Positions 1 to 11,036 of a stretch of DNA of 64,000 nt are shown here, one piece after another (positions within the stretch are counted from its first letter, which is position 1; the number at the start of each line of letters is the position of its first letter). This stretch comes from Dichetophora obliterata (Eukaryota > Arthropoda > Insecta > Diptera > Sciomyzidae): the NCBI GenBank assembly GCA_963920525.1, contig OY986437.1, positions 27,840,863 through 27,904,862 of the forward strand. Reading direction: 5' to 3'. The notes beneath the pieces are model-generated. The model saw only the letters and a program-made list of their open reading frames with translations. It was not told where the DNA came from and made no database searches. Both the position numbers and the translations under genes were made by a program.

Positions 1-1497
1 TTTAAAAAAAAGTTCAAAGGGATTTCTTAATACTTTTCTAAAGTAGTACAAAGCCCCAAGTAATGTCTAATGTAAAAGCAATCCAATTTTTTTGTTGAGC
101 AATAAATTTCAAAAAGTAACGAAATACTCAAGTAACAAAAACAATTATCTATTTATTCAATAAAATAGCTATTTAAATTTGAAACTTGAACACAAACAAA
201 GGTCTCAAAATTCTAAAGTAAAATTTTATCAGATAATTTCATTTCTGTTTGTCCAAAGATGAATATACTTTCAAAAAAGAGATAAATGAAATGATTTGTC
301 GCATTTATTTATTTATTTTTTTCTATAAAAAATGTTCGTTAATTTAAAATAGGTTTTAAACAACCGTAGGCAGCCCTATTTTTAAATCACTTTTAGGAAC
401 ATAGAAATGAAAAAAAATGTGAGCCAAAAAACATCGCGAAAAACAGGTATGTCATTTTCTACATTCGCTTAGTGGGTCGCTTCACCAACTTATCAGTAAT
501 ATCCTGTGACTTATGCAATCCACTTACTTTGAAACGTAAAGAGGCACAACTTCCGCTGGACAAATATAATTAAAAAGGTATTTTAGACTTGTGTTTTTTT
601 CTTTATTTCTTAAATACAAACGTTAAAAAAAATTATTGCACCGACTTTGCATCAATTTCTTCTTGAGGTCATTGTTAACGTCGTTATCGCAATTCCATCT
701 AGGCTCCAAACAAATTTTTTGGTCATCAGCTCAGTCTTACAAGGTATAGATAAAAATTTTAAACAAGGTTATTTTCCTTATAATTTAACTATATCTCATT
801 TAATCATTGGCTTATTATTATTGTTTTAAAAGATTTTACATCAAAAATATTACAAATTTCAGTGTCAGAGATTTATAAATAATTGAATTATCTGTTAAAG
901 TTTTAATGATATCTACTTTACAAGTTACAAAATATTTAAAATTTTGGCTTATATGTTTCTAGTATTTTTAAAAAATTAAATATTTTTAACGAGAAAACTC
1001 TTAAATTTTTTAAAACATTTTAGTTTTACCAATATATTTGATTTTTGAGGCATTTAATTTTTGTGAATAGCAGTAGATTTGTTGAAATGGTAGGTAATAA
1101 CGTAGGAAAAAACAAAAAAGGACTTTGAATTTTCATAGATCTTTTATTGCGTATTTTTGCAAACAAACTTATTTAAAATTATAAGTCGTTAAAATTTCAA
1201 GTCGATCCAAACTAAATTTACTGAGATATAAGCGTTGAAAGAGAAGAATCAGTTTTTAATGGCATTTTTTAAATCGATTACAAAAACTACTGAACTGAAC
1301 TTTTTGAAATTTTGCAGAATTATTCAATACATAGAGGTATAATGTTTAATAGTTCGATTTTTTTTTTGACAAAAAAATTTCAGTTTTATAGCCAAAAAAC
1401 GATAGTTTTTTTAGTGAAAATAGCACCATTAACTTTGATTGGCCGTCATTTTGTAAAAAATCATAATTTTAAAATCCATCGATCAAACACTAGTTTA
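1..1497. other. AT-rich stretch, no gene seen
   Basis: Very AT-rich DNA with poly-A and poly-T runs. Open frames are short and show no recognisable domain or plausible splice structure. I see no gene, tRNA or clear transposon boundary before the MITE that starts at 1503. Confidence 0.5.
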
Positions 1498-1502
1498 CAT
1501 TG

Positions 1503-1636
1503 GCCCATTATCATAGTCAAACTATAGTCGGCTTTAAATTTACTGCAAGCTTTTTGACAACATATTATATTGAAAAACTGTCAAAAATGCTTATACTAAA
1601 TTTAAAGTCGACTTTATTTTGATTATGATAATGGGC
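1503..1636. mobile_element. 134-bp palindromic MITE, copy 1
   Basis: The two ends are inverted copies: it opens with gcccattatcatagtcaaa and closes with the near-complement ending gataatgggc, and the halves pair almost end to end. The 5 bp cattg occurs on both sides (1498-1502 and 1637-1641), a perfect target duplication. No coding capacity. A second copy of identical length lies at 8001-8134, which confirms a dispersed family. The superfamily is not identified. Confidence 0.8.
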
Positions 1637-1641
1637 CATTG

Positions 1642-2138
1642 TTATTTCTCTAAATCCAATAACATTTTTTGTTTTATATGATCTAGTTTGCCACAATGTT
1701 CGTCACGTTCTTTTTACGACCATTTGTAACAAACCTATATAATATTTTTCAGTAAAAAAATTACTGAAAGTTGTTAAATGTATGTTCTTCAAGTTGCATA
1801 ACTAGTTATAATTGTGGAAAAAAAATTGTTCATTCTTTAAAATGTAGAACATTTCAAAAGTATTCCTAAAAAGTTCAGACTAATCTGATTATTATGTATG
1901 GAGATAAAAAACTTTTAATATATTAATATGGGCTTTTTATCTGTATGCACATCGTAGTGGAAACTTTAAACGTGTTTTTCGCAAAACCATATTTTTGAAG
2001 TAGGTGTTCACTGCAACTTAAGAACGACGTTACTGATCAGCTTGAATTTTTTTTACTTATTCTATATATAACTGTCCTCCGGATAAACGAAGATTTTTTT
2101 TAAAGGTGCGGCACCTGTATATTTTTAAGATACAACTA
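1642..2138. other. Intergenic DNA, nothing recognised
   Basis: AT-rich sequence between the first MITE and the direct-repeat block. No frame, RNA gene or repeat boundary could be supported. Confidence 0.45.
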
Positions 2139-2577
2139 TTAGGTTGCCTTGACAGTTACCTATTTTCTCACGAGCTGCAACCATCCAATGTTAAACTAAA
2201 GAAAATTAAAAAATGAGCTGTCATTTCATTTTTTGAATTAATTTTTAGCATGATACAATCACTATTAGGTAGCCTTGACAGCTACTTATTTTCTCACGAG
2301 CTGCAACCATCAAATGTTAAATAAAAGAAAACTAAATAAACAGCTTATGTCACACGCATTGGCTATAAGCACATAAGCACATGAACAATCGCACATAAAT
2401 TATTTATATAATTGCATAGTAAAAATACTTAAATAAAATAATTTACAATTTTTCTGACGTTTAGAGTAAAATATATTCAGAGAAAAACATCGTTCACTAT
2501 GGTATCGCTACCCTAATAGTTCACAACAGTTGTGAACAACAAACGTTCTCATGACACCTAATAGTTATTGTATCATG
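2139..2577. repeat. Direct-repeat and inverted-repeat block
   Basis: A segment of about 75 bp beginning ctattaggt.gccttgacag occurs at about 2139-2210 and again at about 2263-2337. In addition catgatacaat..actattaggt near 2249-2271 is inverted as acctaatagt..attgtatcatg near 2554-2577. The outer inverted pair suggests a short non-autonomous DNA transposon of about 330 bp, with the first copy a fragment of the same end. No target duplication could be fixed. Confidence 0.5.
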
Positions 2578-2623
2578 ATTGTTTGAATTTAATTTTGACT
2601 TCAACGTGAGTGCCCTCTAAGAG

Positions 2624-3540
2624 CCTGTTCTGACGCGCCTTACGTTAGGCGGAGCATCGGATTAATTTTGACGTATACAGGTAAGGTGGGAAGTGGGAAA
2701 GTGACAAGTTACGTAAGGCAATATTTTCAAAAATTTTAAAAATTTTGCGATTCATTTTGACGTCTGTTACTTTGAAGTTTCTTTGTTTCTCATTTTCCTC
2801 TTGGTTCTCTTATGTTTTAGCGCAAATAAATTTTGTTTTGCATTGGTTGGGTTTTCACTTTTACTCATTTCTAATTTTTTGCGTTGCTGTTTAACAGGCC
2901 GGCTACACAGGCCTGCGACAGTGAAAGTGCGAGAGAATTCGTGTACTGTTCGAATGATTCGAAAAATATCGAACTTTCATGCTAGTAGCAAGAGGTGCTA
3001 CACATGCTCGCGAAAGTATTCCATCAAATGCGAAGGTTCTCGCTGCTACTGCAGTTTGCGTGTGCTTTACTTGTTGTTTTTTTTTTCTTTTAATTATAAA
3101 CAAGCTATCAGTGTTGCTTCCTGTACGAAATCGACGAAAACCCGAAATAAACCCACCAAAAGTAATTAAAAATAACACTGATATCCTCCTTTTTGACATA
3201 CACTGGCCGCTGCTGTCAAAATCCACTGGCTCTGAAATTTCGTTGCCAGTAGCGATGAAAGTGGCGTGAAAGTGAATCCAGTGTGAGTGTATTTGTAAAA
3301 AGTGTGAATGTATTAAGTTTTTCGAACTACAGAGCCAGTATACTGGCCTGTGTAGCATGCCTGTAACTTAATGCTCACAAAGAATTGAATTTTCCGAAAT
3401 TTAACAGCACATTTTATTGACTGTTCCCGGAATTCAAAATAAGGCGGTCTTAAAAAAGTCGGTAGTAAGAACACCTGACAGATGCATAATGTCAAAATAA
3501 CGCCATTACTCTGCCTTTTTTAAGGCGCCTGAGAACAGGG
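2624..3540. mobile_element. Non-autonomous hAT-like element (about 0.9 kb)
   Basis: The left end reads cctgttctgacgcgcctta and the right end, inverted, reads ccctgttctcaggcgcctta. The octamer tctaagag flanks both sides (2616-2623 and 3541-3548). An 8-bp target duplication is typical of hAT transposons. A second inverted pair, gctacacaggcc at 2902-2913 and ggcctgtgtagc at 3344-3355, lies inside and may be a nested element or an inner part of the same fold. Short open frames on both strands inside it have no recognisable domain. Confidence 0.65.
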
Positions 3541-3906
3541 TCTAAGAGTCGTTTTTCTTGACGTTCCTTTGAGAAAATTTGTTATCTCGATTGTATAACG
3601 AAGAATTCATCGCTACGTTTAGTTTTTCCTTCGTTCGTTTGGCCAGTGGAAACGCATTGTTTTCTGTTCTAAACTTGCACCTCATTTTATTTTTCTTCAA
3701 AGAGCTACGTTATTTTTCATTCCGGCACTGTAAACTTTGACACAGAAATAATATCAAATTAATACGCCACTACTGTTCCAATGGCTATTGTGAACTGGCC
3801 CCTCTTAAACATTGCCTTCGAGCTATGAAAGTGTTTATATTTTCGCAAGAATATTTTACGAATTAAATAATAAATTCTAACATTAATAGACAAATAATTT
3901 AATATT
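3541..3906. other. Upstream region of Cdk10
   Basis: About 360 bp between the hAT-like element and the Cdk10 start codon; it should contain the promoter and 5' UTR. A short upstream frame begins at an ATG at 3781 and stops within about 15 codons. No clear TATA box or Inr/DPE pair was identified. Confidence 0.4.
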
Positions 3907-5436
3907 ATGAGCAAAGGTAAGACATTCGTGCTTATGAAATCTCTTAGTTCTTTTATAAAATATTTTACTTCGCTTAGAAATCAATGAGCAGACAAAAAAT
4001 TCTGCAGATCCACAGGCGCCGGTCACTAGGAAAGGATTCTTGATATCCATAAAGTCCGGCGAACCAATAGAAATAAAGGAGCGCGATGTAGTAAGTTTGT
4101 GATATAAGTAGAATGATGAAATATATGTATATTAAATGTTTTTCGCTTTAAGCACGGACGCTGTCGTCCCGTGACGGAGTTTGAAAAATTGAACCGCATT
4201 GGCGAGGGAACCTACGGCATTGTTTGTGAGTGTGATATTGGTTTAAATGAAATTGACGAGGAGTTGTTATAAATTTTGGTTTTATTGCTAAAGATCGGGC
4301 ACGAGATACGCGCTCCAAAGAAATTGTAGCACTCAAACGTGTGCGTATGGACCAGGAGAAGGATGGTCTACCTGTGAGTGGTCTACGTGAAATTACCATA
4401 CTAAAGTCTTGCAACCATGAGAATATTGTAAATTTGCGCGACGTAGTGGTGGGCAAAAGTTTGGACAGGTAGATGGTACCATAAAGAATTCATGGGTTTT
4501 TTAAATTTCGCTCTTGCAGCATCTTTCTCGTCATGGAATATTGTGAACAGGACTTGGCTTCTCTGCTAGATAACATGGCACAACCTTTTTCAGAGTCTGA
4601 AGTTAAGTGCATTATTTTGCAAGTACTACATGGACTACAGTATATGCATTCGAGATATATAATACATCGTGATCTTAAGGTTTCCAATCTGTTGATGACC
4701 GACAAAGGTTGCGTTAAAATTGGTAGAGTTGATTTTTGTTTAGAAACGAAGACTGTTTAATCATTTTTTGGTTTAGCTGATTTTGGTCTCGCACGTCTCT
4801 TCAGTCAGCCATCTACTCCGATGACTCCTCAGGTTGTCACGCTCTGGTATCGTTCACCTGAGCTATTGCTCGGTTCACCTACACAGACTACGGCCGTTGA
4901 TATGTGGGCCTTAGGTTGCATACTAGGTGAATTGCTCTCGCATAAACCTTTGCTGCCCGGCAATACAGAGATTGCACAACTTGAGCTAATAGTTGAATTG
5001 CTGGGCACCCCTTCCGAATCCATTTGGCCCGACTTTCCCACTATGCCGGCTATACAAAACTTTACGCTAAAATCCCAGCCCTATAACAATCTCAAGCCGA
5101 AGTTTGAATATCTAACTAGCACTGGACTGCGTCTGCTGAATTTTCTATTTATGTACGATCCTAAGAAACGTGCCACCGCTGAAGAGTGTCTGCAAAGCTC
5201 ATATTTTAAGGAGGCACCTTTGCGTGAGTTTAGTGAGGGGTGATTTTTGTTCTGTAATTGTAATAGTTTTTGCTCTTTCGTAATTAGCCTGCGACCCTAA
5301 ACTGATGCCCACATTTCCACAACATCGCAATCTGCCCAAGGATCAGAAGAATATGACAAGCAGCTCGTTGGTGCCGGAACTGCCGGCCATTTCCGATCTA
5401 CTTGGCAGTCTGTTGAAGAAACGACGATTGGAGTAA
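3907..5436 (+). CDS. Cdk10: Cyclin-dependent kinase 10, seven exons
   Basis: Exons: 3907-3916, 3978-4090, 4153-4225, 4294-4468, 4520-4722, 4777-5223, 5288-5436; all six introns are GT-AG, 51-68 bp, and the frame is kept throughout (389 aa). An in-frame TAA at 3895 fixes the start. Visible motifs: [20 protein letters not shown] (glycine loop), VALKRVRMD (catalytic Lys), PVSGLREI (the cyclin-binding helix in its Cdk10 form), HRDLKVSN (catalytic loop), ADFGLAR, and a basic C-terminus ending LLKKRRLE. The family is a CDC2-related Ser/Thr kinase that pairs with cyclin M/Q-type partners in animals and acts in cell-cycle and transcription control. The gene converges on mRpL42. It looks intact, with every key kinase residue present. 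Confidence 0.95.
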
Positions 5437-5474
5437 TAACGGGACTGAGATGTGACCCAAAAAGTAGTTTTAAA

Positions 5475-5508
5475 AATAAAATTGTAATATTTTCACTCAA
5501 CTTTATTT
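5475..5508. terminator. Convergent polyadenylation signals
   Basis: AATAAA on the plus strand at 5475-5480, 39 bp after the Cdk10 stop, and tttatt (AATAAA on the minus strand) at 5503-5508, about 60 bp past the mRpL42 stop. The two mature 3' UTRs therefore probably overlap by tens of bases. A short (CA)n tract at about 5529-5541 lies inside the mRpL42 3' UTR. Confidence 0.6.
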
Positions 5509-5568
5509 AATTTTCTTTTTTTTCGAGACACACACACACACAAATTGTTACACAATAAGCTACGCCTT

Positions 5569-5970
5569 CTACAAATATGGCCTATCTATAGGTGTCTTTT
5601 TGGCTCTCTTGTCACGTGAACGCGGAAACCAGCGATGCTTTGTGGTGTGTGTCAAATTCATGAGCTCTTGACGCGCCACCTCTGGATGCTTCTCCTTGAA
5701 GGCACGCATTGCTGTTTGCAGCGCCGCTTCTTTAATCAGCGAACCAGAGTCATCCTCCATAACTCTTTGTATTGGTTTCGTGAATTCGTAGGGGAATTCA
5801 ACATCAGGATGCCAGGCAACAATTGTTTTGCCATCATCAGTCACCGCCACTTTTTCCACTAAGCTTTTGCCACCGATAGCATTTTTATTCAATTTTACTT
5901 TAGCCGAATTTGTTGAAAACAAACGTAATCCGAGCATACAACGTGCAGCAGACATGCTAAAAATTTTCAT
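5569..5970 (-). CDS. mRpL42: Mitochondrial large-ribosomal-subunit protein mL42
   Basis: A single uninterrupted frame of 133 aa. The N-terminus (Arg at 10, Met, Leu, Arg-Leu-Phe-Ser-Thr-Asn) is a plausible mitochondrial import signal with no acidic residue before the conserved core. The core VAVTDDGKTIVAWHPDVEFP, then PYEFTKPI and RQELMNLTHTTKHRWFPRSR, matches what I know of the mL42 (MRPL42) family. The product is a structural protein of the mitochondrial 39S ribosomal subunit. Translation could start at Met1 or at Met6 (5955); both keep the targeting region. The frame has no intron, and no frameshift or missing conserved block is seen. It is arranged tail to tail with Cdk10. Confidence 0.9.
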   Translation of the reverse strand: MKIFSMSAARCMLGLRLFSTNSAKVKLNKNAIGGKSLVEKVAVTDDGKTIVAWHPDVEFPYEFTKPIQRVMEDDSGSLIKEAALQTAMRAFKEKHPEVARQELMNLTHTTKHRWFPRSRDKRAKKTPIDRPYL

Positions 5971-6479
5971 TTGGAATAAGTAAATGTTCGTTTTAAGCTA
6001 TTGTGAATGGGAAAGGCACAGATGATTTTGACAGTTTTGTCTAGCTAAAGCTGCACAGCCAGGGCTGCCAGTTTGGTAATTTTTGACTTGGTAATTTGGT
6101 AACTTTTTATAGGTTTGGTAACTTTTTTCCTTGAGTTTTTCCAGAAAATTCAAAATAATCAGGATGTTTCCTAGATTTATATAAAAAAAAATTTGTATAT
6201 AAAATAACATTAATTTATTGTTAAGATAGATAAGGAAATGTAAAACAACCAGTTTTATTATATAAAAGATGTTATTCTATTGAGTCGGTTAAAACTAATA
6301 TTTAAAAAAGTCCTCCAGTTTTCAATTACGGTTATATTGAATAATTTTCTGTGTGGGTTGGCATCTTATTGTCCCGAATCCTTTATTTGCTTAAATTCAA
6401 AACTAAAATTAAGTGCAATTGAAAACTTTGCAGTTTTTCTTGCGCCCTTATAGAAGAATCCAGTAAAAATATTGAACAA

Positions 6480-7990
6480 AAATGGAAATTTAATCAAGAG
6501 TGGCTGAAAGGTTTTTCTTGGCTGGAAAATAGAAATGGGTCCAGTTTTTAGCAAGCTTGTGAAAAAATCTTATAAACCATTCCATACATTGAAAAAAAGC
6601 AGGCAAGCTTGCGGCCACCTATTCAAAATATTGAAAGAAAAAGAAACCAAATAATACAAGATGATTGCATTAATGAAGATACTCGAAAATTTCAAAATCA
6701 AGTTAAATTTGTCGAGTTTATGTTGCTGATGTTTTGCATCCATCACAATCTGCCTTTCCTGATTTTGTACTTTTTGCCGCTGCTGGTGGTTAAGTGCTGT
6801 CCTGATTCGAAAATTGCTTTATCGGTGAAGAGCTTAAAAAAAAATCAACGACAGTAGCTAGTGTCGGAAAAGACAATAAGGCAAAAGAAAAAATTATTTC
6901 ATTTCTTTGCATTACGACAAGATCGCATATATTATTATAGATAGGTTTTTAGGGCTTATAAAAGCTGGTGCTGCTTCCTTATAAAATTACGTAACATTTT
7001 TTTTCTGAGAACGATATTCCTCTCCAAAATGTAATAGGACTAGCTACCGATGGAGCAAGTGTTTTGGCAGGACATATAAATGATTTGAAGACAAAATTTC
7101 ATCAGGATGTAGATTTATTTTATTTTAAGCTTTCATTTCATTCCTTGCATCTTTGCTCTACATATGCTTGCAAAAAAGTTCTAATGCAAATCGAGGACCT
7201 TTGCCGTAAAATTTACAAGTTTTTTTTTTGACAGCTCCAAGAAATTAAATGATTTTAAGGAGATTTAGGACTACTACCAAGTAAAATCGCACAAAATGCT
7301 TGGTTTTTCGCTTACAAGGTGGCTTGTCTTGGAAAATATTATATTTAAAATTATTGAGCAATAGGATGCTCTAAGATTATATTTTATTTATTCTATTTTA
7401 GAAGTAAATGGAATCAAGTCAGGTGACTTAGACAAGTTAATGGGCGACCCATCGATAAAAGTTTACTTCCCATTTTTATCATATGTGTTAAAAATAATTA
7501 ATGATTTGAACAAAGAATTTCTATTGAAGAAAGTACGATTGCCTTATTTATACACCCGTATGGAAATTAACTTTAATTTGATGTTAAGTAATTTTATTAA
7601 GAATACTTTAAGAAATTTAAATTCTCCAAGTGATATTAATATATATGACGAAGATAATTATTTAACTAGCAAAGATGTATTCATTAGAAGCAAAGCAGAA
7701 ATGTGCTTAAAAATCTGCCAACTTTCGGAACAGAAACAGTTGAAATAAAAAATATTCTGAATTTTTATTTAGAACTTTTGAAACAAGTGCAACAAAGACT
7801 TGATGACTTTTTACAACGATGAAATAAAAAAAATCTATCAATTTTAACTCCAAGCTTAGTTTTGTCAAAATCAGAAATCTTCGTTATTACATTTGATATC
7901 AAGCTTTTCTGGATTAAAACGAAGCTACGAAACAAGTTGGGTTTTAATACAATAAATAACATAATGATTTTAAAGGAACTCTGCGAAATA
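6480..7990 (+). pseudogene. hAT transposase remnant (KIAA1586/ZNF862-like type)
   Basis: No long frame survives, but conserved stretches follow one another in order over several frames: an N-terminal zinc-finger-type segment with EWLKGFSWLENRNG at about 6500-6540; HNLPFLI and PDSKIA at about 6745-6815; NVIGLATDGASVLAGHINDL followed by SFHSLHLCSTYACKKV at about 7028-7180; and SYVLKIINDLNKEFLLKK then PYLYTRMEINF at about 7478-7570. This order is the layout of the RNase H-like transposase in this hAT subgroup, the ATDGAS segment holding a catalytic Asp. Frameshifts and stops are numerous, so the protein cannot be made. The family assignment is from memory of conserved blocks, not a search. Confidence 0.75.
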
Positions 7991-8000
7991 AGAGACATAG

Positions 8001-8134
8001 GCCCATTATCATAGTCAAAATAAAGTCGACTTTAAATTTAGTGTAAGCTTTTTGACAACATATTATATTGAAAAACTGTCAAAAAGGCTTATACTAAATT
8101 AAAAGTAGACTTTATTTTGACTATGATAATGGGC
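8001..8134. mobile_element. 134-bp palindromic MITE, copy 2
   Basis: Same family and exact length as 1503-1636, with gcccattatcatagtcaaa at one end and its complement at the other. The flanks catag and catta match in the first three bases only, so the target duplication has decayed or is imperfect. It sits inside the hAT element and so inserted later than it. Confidence 0.8.
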
Positions 8135-9825
8135 CATTATGTATCGTCATCAGAAGAAGATTTTGAGATTTAAAATTGAGGTATTTTTTCACCATCAGCT
8201 CTAGTTTAGGAGCTACAGGCGAAAATATATAAAACATGTTTTTTTTAACAAAATTGTATTTTTTTATCGTTTTTAACAGATTTGATTATGAAATATTAGG
8301 TTTAACAATTTTTGTGAACGCAAATTCTTTACCATCTTTTGTTTTGAAGATATTGGTTTTTAAAAATCATACATTTAAAAAATTTTTCATAATAAACATA
8401 TTTGCTACCGTGAATATTCTGAATCATAAAAACATCTTTTGTATTTGGAGTTTAAGCATACATTTTACATTTGCAAATATCGTGGATAATTCCAGATATA
8501 TTTTGAAATAATGAAAATTAATTACATGAAAAATATATGGGGAAAATGTCTAAAGTCACTTACTGAAAAATTAAGTTTTTCCAGCCGCTTTAAATTGCTT
8601 TTAATGAATTTAATAAAAATTTATTTTTTTTCATAATATTTCTAAAACGTTTAAAGATATCAAAAAGGTAACAATTATAACGAGATACCAAGGGTTTATA
8701 TCCAACAAAATATATTTTATGTTAGTATATGTAAGAATATAAAAATAAAAGCGTTGCAAAAATGCTAATTATGTAAATATCGATATATTTAAAACGAAAA
8801 TAGATAATGGTGTTTCGTATACAAAATATTTTAGACCTAATATTTTTTAATCAGAGCTTTAAATACTGTGCAATACTTTGTGCTTAGGAGCAGTTATTAG
8901 AAGAATAACTATATATTGTATTTTTTCATAACTCCTTAACTTGAGGTGATGAGAAAAAGTGACCTTTTATTTAAAATCAGCGCCCGTAATTAGAATTGAC
9001 GTCCTACAAAACAAACGACCTGTGTAGTTTCTGATTTTTAGTTATTAAAAAACGATTAATATTGAAACTTGAGTAATTATTTGTTTACTTTCTTGAAATT
9101 GATATTCATTTCCAATGAATGCGGTATTCTTTTTTAGTTCCTACTTTTTTCAAATAAAAAAGATAAGGATCTCATTTATATAATAACATTAATTTATATT
9201 TTTTTTTACTACTAATTTACTACTTATTTGTTATTTTTACATTTAAATAACAAATGAATTTCTAACAAGAAAAAAATTTTTCTCTTTTATATTTAATATC
9301 TTTATATTTAATTCAAATAAAAAATATAAACATCTCATTCTTATAAATATATGAGTTTATGAAGTTTACTTGTTTTGTGATTTTAAGTTATTAAAAAAAA
9401 TTAATTTTAAACAAGAAAAATGTAATACTTATAAATATTACCTACATTTATCTTAACACTATTTCTATTTATTAATTGCAAGTTTTTTCATGTTAAATAA
9501 ATGTTTTTTATTTACAAAAATTATAATTTTATTGATTTTCTTACATTAAAAAATGTCTATTTAGTTTGGCAACTTTTATTTTGGTAACTTTTTGATCAAA
9601 TTTGGCAAGTAAACTTTTTTATAAGTGGCAACCCTGAGCACAGCAGCAAATAACTGAACCTTTTCTGTGCACAGCTCTAGTTCACAATTTTGCTATAGTA
9701 CTGCTCAAACTGCTTTTCGAGTTATTTATTTAATAGTTGTGCTTTAAAGCAAATAAAAAATATTTTTATGAAGTATATTAAAATCGTAGAAAACTAAATC
9801 GGCTGTCCGAAAAAATAAAAAATTT

Positions 9826-9898
9826 TGGAGATGCGGGGCATCGATCCCCGTACCTCTCACATGCTAAGCGAGCGCTCTACCATCTGAGCTACATCCCC
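9826..9898 (-). tRNA. tRNA-Ala (anticodon AGC)
   Basis: On the minus strand the 73-nt sequence starts GGGGATGTAGCTCAGATGG and folds into a cloverleaf. The acceptor GGGGATG pairs with CATCTCC with one G-U; the D arm is GCTC/GAGC; the anticodon stem is CTCGC/GTGAG with a 7-nt loop TTAGCAT whose centre is AGC; the T arm CGGGG/CCCCG carries a GATCGAT loop. The discriminator is A. The internal A box (TAGCTCAGATGG) and B box (GGGATCGATGCCC) are intact, and T-rich sequence follows the 3' end on this strand, suiting Pol III termination. It appears functional. Confidence 0.95.
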
Positions 9899-9900
9899 GA

Positions 9901-10630
9901 ATAAACCATTTGTGTCAAATGCTTAATGAATCTTAAGGGTAGTATATTCAAGGCATTTACAACCACCAGCTATGTGCGGCGTGGCGTCTTGATGTCAACA
10001 AAACTATTGTCGACGGTGTCGACAATGTTGTGCAGACAATTGCTTTTAACGACGTGTAGATAATTAATGTCATAAGCTGCATGTTTATTGTGGTATTTAC
10101 ATACCCAGTTGGCTGTTTCCTTTAGGATTCATGGAGGATTCATGAACGAAAATAACCAATCGTCGACGAAACTGGCGGAGTCGCATATACAAATCGTGCA
10201 GGAAAATTTAATATAAGTGTCCAAATTTTCGTCGACGAAACTTTGAAAGCAAATTGCAAGAAATTTCATCAACGAAAGCAAGAGTAAAATATGTAGTATA
10301 TATCGTCAAGAAAATAAAACGGAAATTCAAAGAAAATTTCGGCAACGAAATAAAATCAGAAATATGAAAGAAATTTCTGCAACGAAAATAGGAAGAAAAT
10401 TTCGCAAGATGAATTTTTTTTTTTACCTTTATTACAAATTTATATTATAAGCCTTGTTCATATTTACAACCTTTTTATTACAAATTTTATTCAATTGCAT
10501 TTTTGCACAACTTTTCAACTTCTGAACATTTGTTTGATAATAAATCGGGTTTGCCAAATTGGTGCGTAGCAAACCGTAAGGCCACATGCCGGTAGGAGAA
10601 AATTGAAGGAAAGTTTATTAGTAAATCATT
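9901..10630. repeat. Intergenic region with degenerate GAAA-rich minisatellite
   Basis: Between about 10178 and 10412 the motif gaaaattTCG..aacgaaa recurs every 30-40 bp in diverged form (aagaaatttcatcaacgaaa, gaaaatttcggcaacgaaat, aagaaatttctgcaacgaaa). Nothing else is recognised in the stretch apart from an imperfect GTCGAC-containing segment at about 10008-10022. Confidence 0.5.
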
Positions 10631-11033
10631 AAGGGTTCTCATCTAAGCATGTAAACATGTAAACATGTATAGCATTTAAACTTTTGATGAGCGATAAAGT
10701 GTAAATAGCGTAAATGTCGACAAAATGGCGGCTGCGGCTGCGACAACATTATGACTTTTTTAAATTTTAAACCTTTTAAAAACCTTCATTAACATAGAAA
10801 AATAAATAAAACGTGTTCATATTTACTTCAACTACTTTAAATATGTAATGATTAGCGCCAAAGGCAACCCTCATTCACACACGTAGATTTACATGCTAGT
10901 TTACACTACAAAATAGGCTCGGAAATGATGTAAACTCCCGCCCATACAAATTTTGACAGATAGTTTACGCGCATGTAAGTTCACAAGGTTCACAATGTTT
11001 ACGGGTCAGTTACATGCTAAGATGAGAACCCTT
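10631..11033. mobile_element. MITE with 25-bp inverted ends
   Basis: The left end aagggttctcatctaagcat and the inverted right end aagggttctcatcttagcat match except at one base. ATT occurs on both sides (10628-10630 and 11034-11036), a possible 3-bp target duplication that would suit PIF/Harbinger. Sub-terminal gtaaacatgt motifs repeat inside. There is no coding frame. Confidence 0.7.
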
Positions 11034-11036
11034 ATT

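Larger units (their letters stand above)
6060..9636. mobile_element. Decayed 3.6-kb hAT transposon
   Basis: The left end is cagggctgccagtttggtaa and the inverted right end cagggttgccactt. The flanking octamers tgcacagc (6052-6059) and agcacagc (9637-9644) match at 7 of 8 positions, as expected of an aged hAT target duplication. CAGGG is the usual start of hAT ends. The interior carries a broken transposase (6480-7990), a later MITE insertion at 8001-8134, and about 1.4 kb of AT-rich sequence with nothing recognisable. Confidence 0.85.

Noticed and set aside
2783..3495. Overlapping 60-150-codon frames on both strands
   Set aside because: They lie inside the hAT-like element and its inner inverted repeat, with no domain or splice signals.
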